In this document: positions 28,001-43,000 of the stretch, piece after piece
Numbering within the stretch: position 1 is the first letter of the stretch
Layout of the letters: the number at the start of each line of letters is the position of its first letter
NCBI GenBank assembly: GCA_025345505.1
Contig: JANVCC010000130.1
Location: 4,502,897 to 4,566,896 of the forward strand
From: Todiramphus chloris collaris
Taxonomy: Eukaryota > Chordata > Aves > Coraciiformes > Alcedinidae
DNA: 64,000 nucleotides
Reading direction: 5' to 3'
Position numbers and translations under genes: made by a program
The notes under the pieces: generated by a model
The model's database searches: none
Told to the model about the DNA's origin: nothing
Seen by the model: the letters and a program-made list of their open reading frames with translations, nothing else

Positions 28001-31000
28001 AATAAACAGACAATCAGCTGTTGGCATACTGCTATTAAACTTAATGTCCTTCTTACAACACAGCACACCAGAGGACTACATGGTCATAAATGTTCCTTTG
28101 GCCTTTATTTATTAAAATAACCCTCTATAAAAGAGACAAACAGCTTCAAACATCTTGGCTGTAGCCTCACCTGAATTATTGAGTGAATAAGTCAGCAAAT
28201 AAGGAAACAAAAAACAAAACCAAAAATAACAACACACCACAAAAAAACCCCAAGCAAACAAACAAAAAAAAAGACAGGGGGAATGGGGTACTGCAAATTT
28301 TGAAAGTCTTCAAGAGAAACGGGTAGTGGTACAAAGGATGCAGTCATAGGTTCACATGTGGAAAGATTAACTAGTGAGTACAGTAACTAAAAATAATGCC
28401 AATGCTGAAAGTTATTTGGGGGAAGAAATAAAACAAAAGGAAGGAGAGGTAAAAATTAATATTTTCCCTTTCAGACAGCCAGAAAGAGATGCTGAGAACT
28501 CCCAAAAGGGTGCCCTTTCCCTAGACTCCTCGCCTGCATAACAAATGGCTCATAGTCATTTTTTCTCAGTTTTATCCTGGTTTGAGTCAGAACAGAATTA
28601 ACTCTGTTCAGTAATTTTACTTTTCAGCTCCTTCTCTTCTAAGTAACTGCACTTTCGGAAGTTAACAGCAGATTTTGCAGACAGCATCTGCTTCTAGCAG
28701 TGACAATATGTTTAGAGTTAGTACCAAGGATCGGTGTGCAGAAAGGCTCTGGCTTATACTTGCTCCTGTGCAGAACAAGGCCACTGCTGGATCTTGTGCA
28801 CCATGTTGGGGGTGCAGAAAGTAAAAGGCTGCATCTGAGGGGAGAAGCAGCCAGGAGAGGTGACCCTAAACTGACCAGCAAGGGATTCCATCCCATATAC
28901 ATCTTATTTGGTGCAGAGCTGAGGGATCATGAGGGTCAAGCTCTTCAATGGCCAGATCTGAGGAGGACTCTGCCCATTCTGCCTTCGATCCTGACCCTTG
29001 TGTTCCTGAGTCTAGTTCCAGAATCCAGCTCCTGAATCCAGTTCCCATCTGCCACTGAGTCCAGTCTGGGAGATCCCCAGTGCCTGCTCCACAGCTTCAG
29101 GGGTGACAGTGACACAACTGCCACGAGGGAGGGGAGCACGTGTGTCGAATTTTGTTTGTGTTTGTATTTATATATATTCCATTTTATTATTTTAATGAAA
29201 TCTGGTTTAGTTTTCTAATCGGTAAGTCTCTCTCCCTATTTCCTCTCTCCTCTTTCTGGGAAGGGAGCGAGGTTAATAGAGATCAACCTGTCATTTATCT
29301 GGTGGCCAGCACCACCCTAAGAGCTTGACCAGGTTTCGCCAGGAGCGGGTCAAACCCCGTCAGCTGTTCTTTCTTACAATGCCTTTGGCACTCACCAAAG
29401 TGCGTGCTGATCAGGGCAGCTGCTGAGTCAGAGCACGGCAGTCATTAACCTCTGTGCACACAAGTTACTGGATCCCCTGCCACACACCGAAAGCTACACC
29501 CAAAGGAGGAGGGGAGTGAGGGGGAAGAGGAGATTCCCACCCTGCAGGCCATTATTCCTGACGGAGCCTGCTGCAACGCCACTATGTGCAGGTGCAAGGC
29601 TGCAGGGCTAACACCCCGGGGACCACCAGAGACCAACACAGGGCTAACAGCGCCACAGAGGCCTGGAGACACCTAGAGACACTGGGTGGAAAGGTACGGA
29701 GCTACCAGGGAAGGGCAGGCTGCACCACGGAGAGTGCCCACGGCATTGCCAAGACACAGGCACTGAGCAAGCAGGTCTACTGGAATCGGGAGTTCATAAA
29801 ACACCTTGGTTTTTAGGAATGAATCCTAAAAATAACCAGTTACACCTTCTAGGAGGGTTATAGGATACATGACTGTTGTAAACCTGCCAACATTTTTTAC
29901 ATTTTCTAGAGATTTGGCAATATTAGCCTATGCAAGACACTTTGCCTGCAACTTTACAGCGAAAAAAAAATGAATACATAGAAGGCTGGTAGTAAAATCC
30001 CTGTGCTGATATTAAATGCCAAAAACGTGTGGCTCACTTGATCTGGAGAGGTAACAGAAAGCAAGTCTGTGAGGAAGCCAGTGTGCAAGAATACAACTGC
30101 TTCTTGGCTGGCAACTATGCTTATGTGTTTAATGACTAGAACAAGCCCAAACCACCTCATTCTCTCACTTTGCTAATTTTTTATTTTGGAAAAAACCTCC
30201 AGAGTAGTGAGATCATGAAGGATATGCTGTACCTAAAAAGAAACTTGTGTATACTGATTTAGTTAGAAACCACACAGGAGTAATTTTAAGAATCAGATGA
30301 GAATCACACATGCTTCTATCAGAGAGAACTTGGGCCCCACCTTCCCAAGCCAAGGTCACTTCCAGATAGACTCTGAAGAGTACAGCTTCATTTTATATAT
30401 ATTTTTAAAAAACCTCCAATGACAGATCTTACCACTGATCATATTCACCAGAACCATGCTTCCAAAGAGCATGTGCTTTCACTTCATAAACTGCTATGAA
30501 GGCAAATGGCAATAGTGTCACGGGTGCCTTTGAAACAGTTCAGGAACAGCTGAGGTCATCTTTTGTTTGGTAGGGTTTTCTTGTTGTAGTGGTGGTTTGG
30601 TGGGCGATTTCTGTTTTTTGCTATGGTTTTTTTTTTGTTGGGTTTTTTGTTTGGTCGGTGGGGTTTTGTTTTGGTATTTTTTGTTTGATTGCTTGGTTTG
30701 TTTTAACTTTGTATCACAAAATATACAGATAGGGCATGAAGATAAATTGGTGACAAAAAAAATGCTCATAACTATTGAAAGTAAATATCTGTCTTTCAAG
30801 AAATTATGAGGGTCTTTTTCCCTGTTTGCATCTCAGTTCTCTCCAATTTCTCTCTCTTTGTTCTTTGCACCTGACTGACCATAACAACTTCAGCCTGGAC
30901 TTTGCACAAAATACTAGTCAAGCAGATTACATGCACTGACCCAGTCTCCAATTCACATCCAAGATCCCTAAACTTGCCCTTAATACTGTTTAATCTCTAT

Positions 31001-34000
31001 TCTTGTTGGTTCCTCAAATCCTTTTTATCATCTCTCAACTATTTCTTACCACACTACGGCACTTCAATCTCCATAATAGTGTTTCATGTACTTAACGAGC
31101 ACATTGGTGTAGAACCAATTTAAATGTACGTGGGAATACAGCAGCATTCCCTGTGCCTGAACCAAAACAGAATAAACAAAAAACAGCCAAAACACACTTA
31201 GACTTTCCAGACTGGCACTGAAAGCATATTGTTCAAATATAATAGATCAAATGAAACCCTAGTGACCCTATAGCTATAGTAACAGCCATGCAAAAGAATA
31301 CTGATTTTGACTTTCAGAACACCTTGTTTAAAAGTGGTTATTCAGAATAAGTGTGCAGCTTTTTAAGCGTATTTGAATCTTTTTGTCAGACCAAATGTGT
31401 TTTAACAAAACATGCTGCAAGTAATTACCCGCCTGTTTAGTTTTCACCGACTATATTTATGCTATGCTACATCTAAAGTAATTTTCTTAATAAAGCATTA
31501 ATAAACTTCATCAAAAAGCAAAGCCTTCAGACACTTCTGCCTTGCTCAGTTAAAAATGAACCTTCTTAAATCATCGCTTCTAGAGAAAACCACTACCAAG
31601 AAACTTACAGTTGAATCAAATACTTGTCATAACCAAAGTTTTTGCCTCCTCTGTCTCATGAATACCCTTAGAACTTGCAGTTCAGCATCTTCACTATGGT
31701 TAAATGCACGTCAATTAACACCTAGCTTCAGGTATATCCAGGTTAAAAATTATTTTGCATGTAAGGAAGGAAAGTTGTATCTTTCAGAACTTCTGCATGC
31801 ACCTGACATGTTAACATATGCCTGCGTGAATAGGCCTACATCAAAGGAATTTTTTTTAATAGTACCAACTCCCTGGGAGAATTTCTAATTCCAGTGCTTT
31901 CTCTAATTTTGGCATGGCATTGTAATGTATTGCATTTATCCCCTGTCCTAGCAAATTAATGTTTCATCTGTAACATACATGTGTCAGGGAATAGTAATAA
32001 CATGTCCACAGCACACACACCCCCACACATATTAAGTGCACTAATAGAAAAAAAAACCTAAATAATAATTCTCAGCATTCACCACACTATCACAGTGAAT
32101 TACTATGGGATCTCAAAGAGAAGAGTTTTTGGTTTTCCAAGGTATTATTTTGACTGGTTAACACTTGTTTGCAAGTGAAAATAGTTCTGAATGACTAACA
32201 CCATGCACAGACACTGCAGCACAGGAACATGCAGGTGTTGTGCTCAGCGCAGACATTTAAACATAAATAAGAGCAGCATTCTAGCGCAGACAAGGCAAAA
32301 TTATTTGAGCTTTCTATGTGAAGAGATACACCAAAATGCTCACAAACATGTTCCTTTCACAGTAGAACACAAATGAAAATTAATGGTAAATTAGACTGTA
32401 CTGAAAACAAATATGAAACCTCCATCTCATAAAAAGTAATTTCTTTTTAGTATATGAGCTTTTGAGGCGAAGTTTCTTCAGAGTAGCTATAAAGAGATCC
32501 TAGGCTTGAATTCTATTATTTGCACCAAAGCGTGGCAATTAGGAGCTATTTAAATCTCTCCCTACAGTAACGGGTCACGTTTCCGAGTCTGAAATCTAAA
32601 CCAACTTTTTCCTCTCAACCTAACAGTCAATGGAAAAGTACTTTCTTTTTCACTTTGAATGAAGATAAAAACTACATGACATGACTGCATTAAAAAAAAC
32701 ACAAAAAGGATGCACAGATTTTATTTTGTTTTAATCCAATTAGAGCACCAACCCCAGGTTTCTGCACCTGCTCTTCAACTTCCTTTGGACAAACCAGAGG
32801 AAGGAAAAGTTCAACATCAATTTCACAGCAGCAAACTGTGTGAGGTACATCCATGACTGCGGTGATTGATAAAGGGAGGTCAAAAAGACTTAAGAGGGTA
32901 GATGTACGTTACACATAAGGAAGAAATTCTTTACTGTGAGGGTGGTGAGGCACTGGAACAGAGTGCCCATAGAAGCTGTAGACGTCTCCTCCCTGAAAGT
33001 GTTCAAGGCCAGGCTGGATGGAGCTTCGAGCAAACTGGTCTAGAGGAAGGTGTCCTTGCCTGTGGCAGGGGGGTTGGAACTAGATGATGCTTAAGGTTCC
33101 TTTGAACCCAAACTGTTCTGTGACTTACTATAACACCAGAAAGATGCCAATGCAAAGCATTCCTGTCTTCAAGCAGTGTTGTTGAAGGGCATTACGCATA
33201 CTTTGCCCAGGGTCACCTAATTATGATAGGCAGAATTTTCATGAAAGCTTCTGAAGACCTCCTTCTTTACAAGACATACAGATAAAAATCTTTGCTGTTT
33301 ACTCTAAAAAAACTACCCAATCTTCCCTGTTGCCAATCACACAGTCTCCTTGGGGTCTAAGTCTAAACGAAACCTTCTGCCCCCCTGCATCTTAAGATTG
33401 ACTGACAGGAACTGGTTCACATAATAGAGATCACAATTTTAGCTACCATGTGACTGAAATAAACTGGTACCATCAAGGCAGAGATCAAAAAGGTTGAATA
33501 ACGAATCGTTAACACAGTTAACCATTAACAAAATGAACAAAACTAAGCACTACATCATGCAGCCACCTTGGCTCTGCACTATTAACATGATTAAAGACTT
33601 CACCCAGAGAACAAGTCAGGAGCAGTCTGTTAAAAAGGTAGCATTTTTATTTAGGAGAAGACTTGCAAGGACACTTATAGACACACTACTTAAGGATACT
33701 ATTGTCTTGTTTGGTCTTCTTTTTAGGAGTAATAAACACTCAGAAGCCATAATCCCATAGAAACATCCTTGCCGGTATGAATCGAGGACTGTTGCTGGGA
33801 ATTGACAGGACTTAGAATGCAATGACTTCTCTTTCAAGCATAATTCACACCTGAAAATGGGGGTCCTAAGCCATTAAGAACCAAGAAACTTCAGTCTCAG
33901 GTTTTTTTCTGAACAGATCCAGATTCTGGATTTAGCCATTAGGCAAGGCAGGAGTGTTAGACTGCACAGCCAGTATCACACAGAAGAAAGGAATCTAGTC

Positions 34001-37000
34001 AGGCTTCCTCATTATGAGGAAGAAGTTTAAAAAGTTGGGTGAAAAAGAACAGTGCTAAAACTTGTTTGACCCCTCAGTTTAATTATTTTTTTAACCTACA
34101 ACTGGTCAACTTCCAGCAATCCATCCAACACTCTCTTTAACCTGTCTTTTTAAATACCTTCTACATAGTCCTCATGCCAAGCCACTCATAATGATCTTTC
34201 CAGTGAAAGAAAAGCATTGTCTAACAAAAGACTCGTGTCGTTACGGATATTTGACTGCCACCCAGACACTGTCTATCAGAATTATCTTAAGCAGCCTAAC
34301 GTCTGGTAGCTTTATTTCTATTGAATGTTTTTTTTCCAATGCTGCTTTCAGATTTTCCTCCATCTTTCAGAGTTTAGTAGAGCTGGATTCAATAAAAAGA
34401 AATAATTACATAAAAAGAAATAATTACATATATCAACCACAGTTTTTTATTTGAGTGAGTACAGTTTACAACACTAGACCTTGATTGTATTAACAAATTA
34501 AGCAAGATTTATTCCGGGGGGGGGGGGAGGAAGCCTTTCTTTTCATATATATCTCTACTTTGCTGTACGTTCAGTTAAGTAATCATGAAAGTCAAGTACC
34601 ATTTAGGTAAACATATTCCTCATACTAGCTTCTACAGGAATCATGAGGTGGATTCCATCTAACACCAAAACAGAGCATGAGACACTGAGAAGAAACTCAT
34701 ACTTGATGTATCTATACACAAGTATTTAACATTTTATCAATCCATTTTCCTGTTTGATTGCCACCAACCAGTGTGTCTTAACATGAGCAGTATATTCTTA
34801 TGAAACTGTAAGAAGATTTAGCTCAGACAGGATTTAAGTGTTATGTACACTCCACTGCATCCTTTGGCAGTGAGCCATAACAATATTTTCCTATTACCAA
34901 ATCAAGGTCACAGAGGCATGCCCTATTATATTACATTGTTTCAGCAAATACCACATACAAGTTCCACATCCTAAAAAGGTATACAATAATACATTTCATA
35001 GAGGTATTATCTGTTAAGCTTATACATAAGAGCAGGAAAAAGTTCATGTTACTCAGCTCTAGATACTTAAGTGAAGTGGCCGTGGGATCTAACTAATCTC
35101 CTGCAGGGTTCCTCTACAGGCAGTGAAGAAAAAAACAGCTCCTTTAGAGTGCAATTCAGGACTTCAGCATCTTTCATAACGTAGTAAGAGCCGATCCACA
35201 TGGAAAAACAACACAGACCATGAAGTGCGTCACTTGGCTGTTTTCCTCTAATATTTACTACTGTTAGAACCCTCAAGCCAAAGCAGAGCTGTGATGGAGG
35301 AAGAATGCAAGATACGCCCAAGCCCATTTGTAACTGCTGTAAACGATGTTCTTAAAAGAACAAATCCAATGCTTTGAAGAAGGAATGAGCTTCAAACAAT
35401 AATTGAGAGAGAGCAATGTTTAAAATACAATCTCTCCAAGACGAGTCCTTTTGGGTACATCATCTTTAAAGCTAAGCAGTAAAGACCTTTTCACATATGG
35501 ATTGGGACTAGAATATCAAATACAGCAAGCAATACTGCTCTATTAAGAACAATAAAGTAATTTCAATCTAACCTAGCTTGCACTGGACACAAAGCTAGTT
35601 TTTCCTTACAAATCACTCCTCAATTTCTTTCCAACTGAGCTACCCTTTCAAGGTTAGCATTCCCCGAAAGAAGAAAACACACAGTGTTTCTGTCCTATTC
35701 AAAAGACATTCGTAATCTCCCAAAGAGCAATCTCTATTTGGTTCCTATTTTCTGAGTCATACATCACAGCAAAGTGTATTTAGCTCCTGCGGAGATCTGG
35801 ATCTTAACTTCACATTCAAAGGGCAACTATTATTCATCTAAACTATTCCCATACAACTAGCAGCAAACATCTCAAATTACTTGCTGGTTACAAAGGTCAG
35901 CCTTCTGGTGATAGGAGACTAACAGGCTCACACCTTCCTAAATCTCTCTGCCAGTTTTTCCATTCTTTAATGTACATATTCTGTGTGTATTTTTCTCTAA
36001 TCCTCTAATTCCAATCTTACAAATCAAAGTCATCATTATTTGACTTTAATTCCTTATGCCTACTCTTTCCAGAGAGAAACTAGTTGGATCCATAAAGGAA
36101 AACTCAAGAGCAAACGAATGTATTTGCAGTGGGGACAGCTGGGGAAATAGAACAAAATTACAAGACTAAGTTAGTTCAGAGTACAGACATGCTCACATTT
36201 AAATACATTTAAAACTCCTTATTCTCATGGACCCAAGTTCTCTTATTTAAATGAGCAGCTAGTAAGGCCTGATGTAATTAAACCAGAGCTGGCCTGCTTT
36301 ATAAAACAGTTCAGCCATGTAATTTTCAGCAATCTAAACAGCCCACGAGAAAGTAACAGCTACGGCTCATTTCAAAGGAGCAGGCATGATAAGAGCACTA
36401 TAACAAGATACAGCCATGCAATCTGATTCTGAAAGACAAATTTTATACTGACTCTCATTTACTTTCTTTAAAGTGACCTATTTAAAGTTATAATTACTGC
36501 TAATAAGATTTTGCACAGTTTTAAGTTTCCCAGAAATAAAACTGTGTAAAGTGAATATATTTCTCAGCTACACTGTATACATTGCAAGTCCTGAAGATAT
36601 CCTCCCATCCTCTCTGGCTTCCCATATTTGAAAATTCTATTAAACCAACAGAAGATAATTAAGAATAGAGATTAAATCTCTACACAGAAACTGGTTGGAA
36701 GATCAGAAAAGAAAAAATCCTGAAGCTATTCCTGAAAATCTTAATAAGAACAATTTGGATTTCATCTCTGTGGTGCTCACACTATGGTGGTGAGACATTC
36801 AGCATTATCCTAACTTCCCATTGCTACTCTTACAAATCAAGGCAGACAGACTTTCACAACTAAAATTAGTAATTTACATCTGAATACAAGGTAAACCATG
36901 AACAAAACGTGTTCAAGTTTAAGTAATCACGTAGAAAGAATTGTCATTTGTAAAAAAACATTAAAAAACCTAAGTAACTGAAACACATCTTTGTACACTA

Positions 37001-40000
37001 AGCTGCATAAACCCAGAAAAACTCCATTCTGTCTCAAATTTTCTTAACACACAAGTAGACTATTGGAGGTAACGGCTCACTTCATGCTGCAGAGGCCTTC
37101 TCTCTCAAAGTCCAGAGTTGATGAAAAAGATGCACGGAGCTCAGTAACACAAGCCCTAGTAAACAAAACTGAAATTTAGCTCAAGACCTAATAGACTAAA
37201 AAAATCCAAATAACCTCTAGATAAATATGCTTATCTTCATCTGCTACAGTAGTTCACTGCAATACTGAAGGTCAGGACCAACAGAAAGTACCTCACTTGA
37301 AGTAACTAGTCTTGAAAAGTTACATAGTACAGTGAAGTGGAACATTCTGATACCTAAAAAGCAATATTCAATCACCTCCGCAGAAGCAACAGTAGTTTAG
37401 GTGAGGAATGAAACTGTTATTAGAACAACAGTATTTTTATATTTTCCTCATTTTCCCCACCTCTGCATTCCTTTCAGAATATGGCAATGAATTTCCAAAA
37501 TTCAACCTCCTGAACACCAGTCACAGATTATTGATTACTTTGACTGTTGAAAGAAAAAAGGTAGACACCTGGAAAACATCATCCTACACAGGATCACTTT
37601 ATTTTTTCTCATTTGCTTGTGCCAGGATCGGAATTAATAGCAACATAGAAGATGCAGACAGGAATATTACCATCTTCAAGAGGGGTGGGGGTGGAGAAGG
37701 GGACATGACACCAAGCCCACCTTCCTGGAGGTGGATAAACTTTGTTGGAGACAAAGTGGTTAAAATATGATCTGTTGAATATCAAGACAAACTGTTAGCA
37801 TTCCAAAAAATATAATCCTATGACAGATCTCTTAATTATTTTGTTTTTTAAAACTCCAAAGTTATTTCTACAGACAAAAATGATGGGGAACTATTAGTAG
37901 CCTCTGAATTCTGGAAAACTAATTACCACGGATACATATTATTGCTTCGCAGAACCTTCAAGCAAGAAGAAGTGCTCCCTACTAGAGGTCAAACTGAATA
38001 GAAATAAACCTTATTTGCTTTAAGCCCCATATGTCCTACATCAAGGGGCAAGACCAAGGCAGGGGTGGAGGGGGAAGGCAGTGAAGGGAGTCTACGAAGT
38101 CTGTAGCTTTCATTGTTACATGTCTCATAACCTGATCATTTCCTTATACCACTTGTAAGAAAGAACATTTCAATATGAATCAACAAAAATAGTTTCCTAA
38201 AGTAGGTCGTTGCTGCAGCAACCAGGCGGCTGTTTGGACTACTCCCTGCCACAATGACCTACTTTTCCAGTTATACGTAACCGCTGTAGTAGGAGCCGAA
38301 TTTCTACTTCCCTTTGGAGCTGCTCTGAGACAATTCCCATATTGCAGCCAAACTTTATACCTAACCAGGACAGAGAAAGGCTTCGAGCAGGTACAAAGCA
38401 GTGGGTCGGTTCTGCTCCTCTGTGTCGTATTTAAAAGTGTTGGCTGCTAAAGGTTAAGTGAAACCTAGCATGTGCTCCGAGATCAAAATGTACCAAGCCA
38501 ATGTTCAGAACCGGAGGAGCTGATTAAAAAAATAGAAGGGGAAGGTGTCAAAATGAACAGCAGCTTGTGAACAACGTATCCCCCACCAGAGTCAACAGCT
38601 GGCAGAAAGTTTCAGCACAAACAGGCTGCCTTGGTGGTACCAGCCAAGCACAAGCTGACAGACATCATCCTTTATTTACGGGTCTAAATAATATGAAATC
38701 TGCATAAAAGAAACCCCCTCAGGAATGAGAGGTTAAGCTAACATGTTTTTAAAAGCTATTTAACACTGCATGGACGGTGGGGCAGGGACGGACCAAGGCA
38801 CCACACAAACCCAGGAAGTAACATTGACAATTACTTAATTTCCTGTTTACTGTTGCTGTTAATGACCATTAACCTTACGACAAAGGAAAAAAGATCACCA
38901 ATGCAACTTAACCTCATGAAAAAAATAGATTATATGTGCAGAAATAAGCCTGCAAGGCTTCAAACATCAATCACACTGGCTTGTACATAGGTATTTTTTG
39001 ATCAATTTATTCAAACTCCAGGTTCAAAATCTTTCTAAGTAAAATTTAAGTGGGAAGCACAAGACACTTAACACTTCCAAGGAAAAGACAACACATTCCA
39101 ACAAAGGGCAAGCTATGCATTACCATACAGTACATCCTAATTAGAACCTCAGTTAACAGAAAGATTCTGACAGATATAGCTCCTATTACGAAAGCAGAAA
39201 AAATAAGCACGTGCAGCAAAGGTCTCCAAATCTAACTTTACCTTAAGTCTTCTTAAAACTTTTAAAGTCCAGCAGGCAGAATACTAGAATCAATGACAAT
39301 ACAGTACTAGGAGTCGAAAAGTTTCTGGCATTTTCCCCACACCTTCACTTGGGAACAAACCATACATAATGAGATAATTACTCCTGCAACTCTCATACTC
39401 TTCAAACAGAACAGAAAAAGGAAAAAAAAAACCCCGAGAATTATTTTTACTTTACTTGTAATTGACAAGCCATATAGAGCAGCAATTGCAAAAGTAGGAT
39501 TCTGGAAGAAAAACAGACTAGTAGCAGAAAAAAATTGTAAGTTTATTGAAAAAATAAATCTGAAAGACTGCTGCTGGAAGAGCAACATCTAATCACTAGT
39601 AACACTTTTCAGTTTGAAAGTGTGACCTCCAGTGCCAAAAATGCAAGCTCCACTGTGCTGTCTCATGTGGAAGTTGAAAAGAACCGGAGTAAATGCAGCA
39701 CTGAAGGACTTTTATTTGGCAAACTAACACGCTGTTTCAGAGCTGGCACTGAAAAAGAGAGGTTGGTGGAGTTATATTTGAAAGACTGAAGAAAGCCAAA
39801 TGTGAAGTGTAAAAATAGGAGGATCCACATTATCTCCACAAATGCATGATTTTCTTCATGGTTTAGAAGAAAAACACTACTGCTGAAATAATGTACTTCA
39901 GTAAATTTCCTGGCAACTAGCTTACAGTAAGGAAATTTCAATCAAATGAAAAAAATCCCTGCTACCTGAAAACACCATGACTATATGATCAAAACTAATC

Positions 40001-43000
40001 CTTAAAGTCAGATTATGGAAGTCTTGAAATAAAAGAGGAAAATATCACAGAATTGGAAGGGACCTCGAAAGATCATCCAGTCCAAACCCCCTGCCAGAGC
40101 AGGATCACCTAGATCAGGTCACGCAGGAACACGTCCAGGCGGGTTTTGAATGTCTCCAGAGAAGGAGACTCCACAACTCCCCTGGGCAGCCTGTTCCAGT
40201 GCTCTGGCACCCTCGCAGTGAAGAAGTTTCTTCTTACATTTACATGGAATGTTTCAGCTTGCACCCACTGCCCCTTGTCCTATCATTGGACATCACTGAG
40301 AAGAGCCTGGCTCCATCCTCCTGACACTCACTCTTTACATATTTACAAACATTGATGAGGTCACCCCTCAGTTTCCTCCAAGCTAAAGAGCCCCAGCTCC
40401 CTCAGCCTTTCCTCAGACAGAAGATGTTCCACTCCTTTAATCACCTTTGTGGCTCTGAGCTGGACTCTCTCAAGCAGTTAACTGTCCTTCTTGAACTGAG
40501 GGGCCCAGAACTGGGCACAATACTCCAGACAAGGTCTTACTAGGGACGAGTAGAGGGGAAGGAGAACCTCTCTCGACCTACTAACCACACCCCTTATAAT
40601 ATACCTCAGGATGCCATTGGCCTTCTTGGCCACAAGGGCACAGTGCTGGCTCATGGTCATCCTGATGTCCACCAGAACCCCAGGTCCCTTTCCCCTGTGT
40701 TGCTTTCCATCAGGTCAGTCCCCAACCTATACTGGTGCCTGGGGCTGTCCTTTCCCTGATGCAAAACTCTACACTTGCCCTTGTTATATTTCATTAAATT
40801 TCTCCCCACCCAACTCTCCAGCCTGTCCGGGTCTCTCTGGAGCCTTCTGGTGTGTCAGTCACTCCCCCCAGTTTTGTGTGGTCAGCAAGCTTGCTGACTG
40901 TGCACTCTGTTCCCTCATCCAGGTCACTGATGAATATATTGAATAGTACTGGTCCCAGTACCAACCCTTGAGGGACTCCACTAGATACCAGCCTCCAACT
41001 AGACTCTGCCCCATTGACCACAACTCTCTGACTTGTATCCTTCAACCAGCTCACAATCCACCTCACTATGATCAGCACACTTCTTCAGTTTAGCTGTGAG
41101 AATGCTGGGGGTGATGGTGTCAAAAGCTTTATTGAAATCAAGATAAACCACATCCACTGCTCTACCATCCTCTATCCACCTGGTTATGTCCTCATAAAGG
41201 GCTATAAGGTTGGTCAGACATGACTTCCCCTTGGTAAAACCATATTGGCTGCTCCTAATGACCCTCTTATCCTTGATATGCCTAGAGACAGAGACGAGAA
41301 TAAGTTGTTCCATCACCTTTCCAGGGATGGAGGTGAGGCTGATTAGTCTATAGTTACCCAGGTCCTCCTCCTTACTCTTTTTTGTAGACTGGAGTGACAT
41401 TTGCCTTCCTCCAGTCCTCAGGTGCCTCTCCTGTTCCCCACGACTCACCATGGAAAGTGGCCTCGCAATGACTTCCACCAGCTCCCTCAGCAGCCACAGA
41501 TGTATCCCATCAGGACCCATAAATTTATGGACATCCAGATTGCTAAAGTAGTCCCTAACCCAGTCATCATCAACTGAGGAAAACTCCTCCTTTACCCTAA
41601 CTTCCTCTGGGGCCTGGGGCTCCTCAGGACAGCCTCCAGTAGCATAAACAGAGACAAAGAAGGCATTCACAAACTCTGCCTTCTTTGTATCCTCTGTCAC
41701 CAGGCACCCACCTCATTCATCAGTGGGCCCACATTGCCTCTAGTGTTAGTTTTAACTGAAATGTATTTGAAGAAGCCCTTCTGTTGTCCTTGACCTCTCT
41801 TGCAAGGTTTAACTCCAAGGAGGCCTTAGCTTTCCTGATTGCCCTACATCCTCTTAGAAGAGTCTTGTATTCCTCCCAGGTGGCCATGGTCTGTAGATTC
41901 TCTTCTTCCACTTGAGTTTGCCCAGCAGTTCCCTGCTTAACTATGCAGGTCTCCTGGCTCCCTTTCTTGATTTCCTACCTGTTGGGATGCTCTGATCTTT
42001 AGCTTGGAAGAAGTGGTCTTTGAATGTTCACCAACTATCTTGAGCCCCTTTGCCTTCACTACCCGGTCCCATGGGACTTCCCCTAGCAATTGCTTGAAAA
42101 GGCCAAAGTTGGCCCTGCTGAAGTCCAGGGTTGTGATTCTGCTTGGTATGCTGTTGCTGCCGCACAAGATCCTGAACTCCACCATCTCATGGCTGCTGTA
42201 GCCAAGTCTGCCCCCAACCTTCACTGCTTCAACCACACCCTCCTTGTTAGTAAGTATAAGATCCAGCAGTGTCCCTCTCCTAGTTGTCTTATCCACTACT
42301 TGCATCAAGAAGTTATTGTCAATGCACTGGAGGAACCTCCTGGTCTGTGACTGGCTGGCTGAATAGGCCTTCCAGCAAATATCTGGGCAGCTAAAATCCG
42401 CCATGAGAACCAGGGCCTCTAATAGTGAGGCTGGTATCAGCTGCCTGTAGAAGGCCTCAACTTCCTTGTCCTGATCAGGTGACCTGTAATAGACTCAGAC
42501 AACAGTATCACCCATGCCAGCCTGCTCCTTAACTTGCACCCACAAACTCAACTTGCTCCTCATCTGCCCCCGGACAGAACTCAATATACCACAATTAAAG
42601 CTAAACTATCAATATCACAGCAATTCACAGCTTTTTCCTTCATCATAAACTGAAGAAACTACACATTAGTAGATGTTTCCAGGTCATACCAGTTAAAGAA
42701 AATGGAAAAGTCATTCACAAGTCATTTAAAGATGCATTCACAGGATTTGGGATATACTGCATAGTAGCAGTAAACAGCAAACAGCTACACTGTCTAAAAA
42801 GAAACAGTTTAGAAAGCACCATAAACTAGATCATACTAAACCTGTCACCTACTGAAAAATAATGATGTGAAGTCACAGGAATTATCCTTGTGAACCTGAA
42901 TAAAACAAATAATTCAGAAGACACCCTTTGATTGATCACCCTCATCAAGACTTGGAGAGTTTCAACTTCTTGAGTTCACCAATAGACTTACAATAACAAA

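Noticed and set aside
28700..29035. 111-codon plus-strand frame in intron 1
   Set aside because: Falls inside the LTR-like insertion and has no recognisable domain.
34902..34910. TCAAGGTCA in intron 1 as a fourth RORE
   Set aside because: It is an ERR/SF1-type half site; the base before AGGTCA does not fit the RORE consensus.
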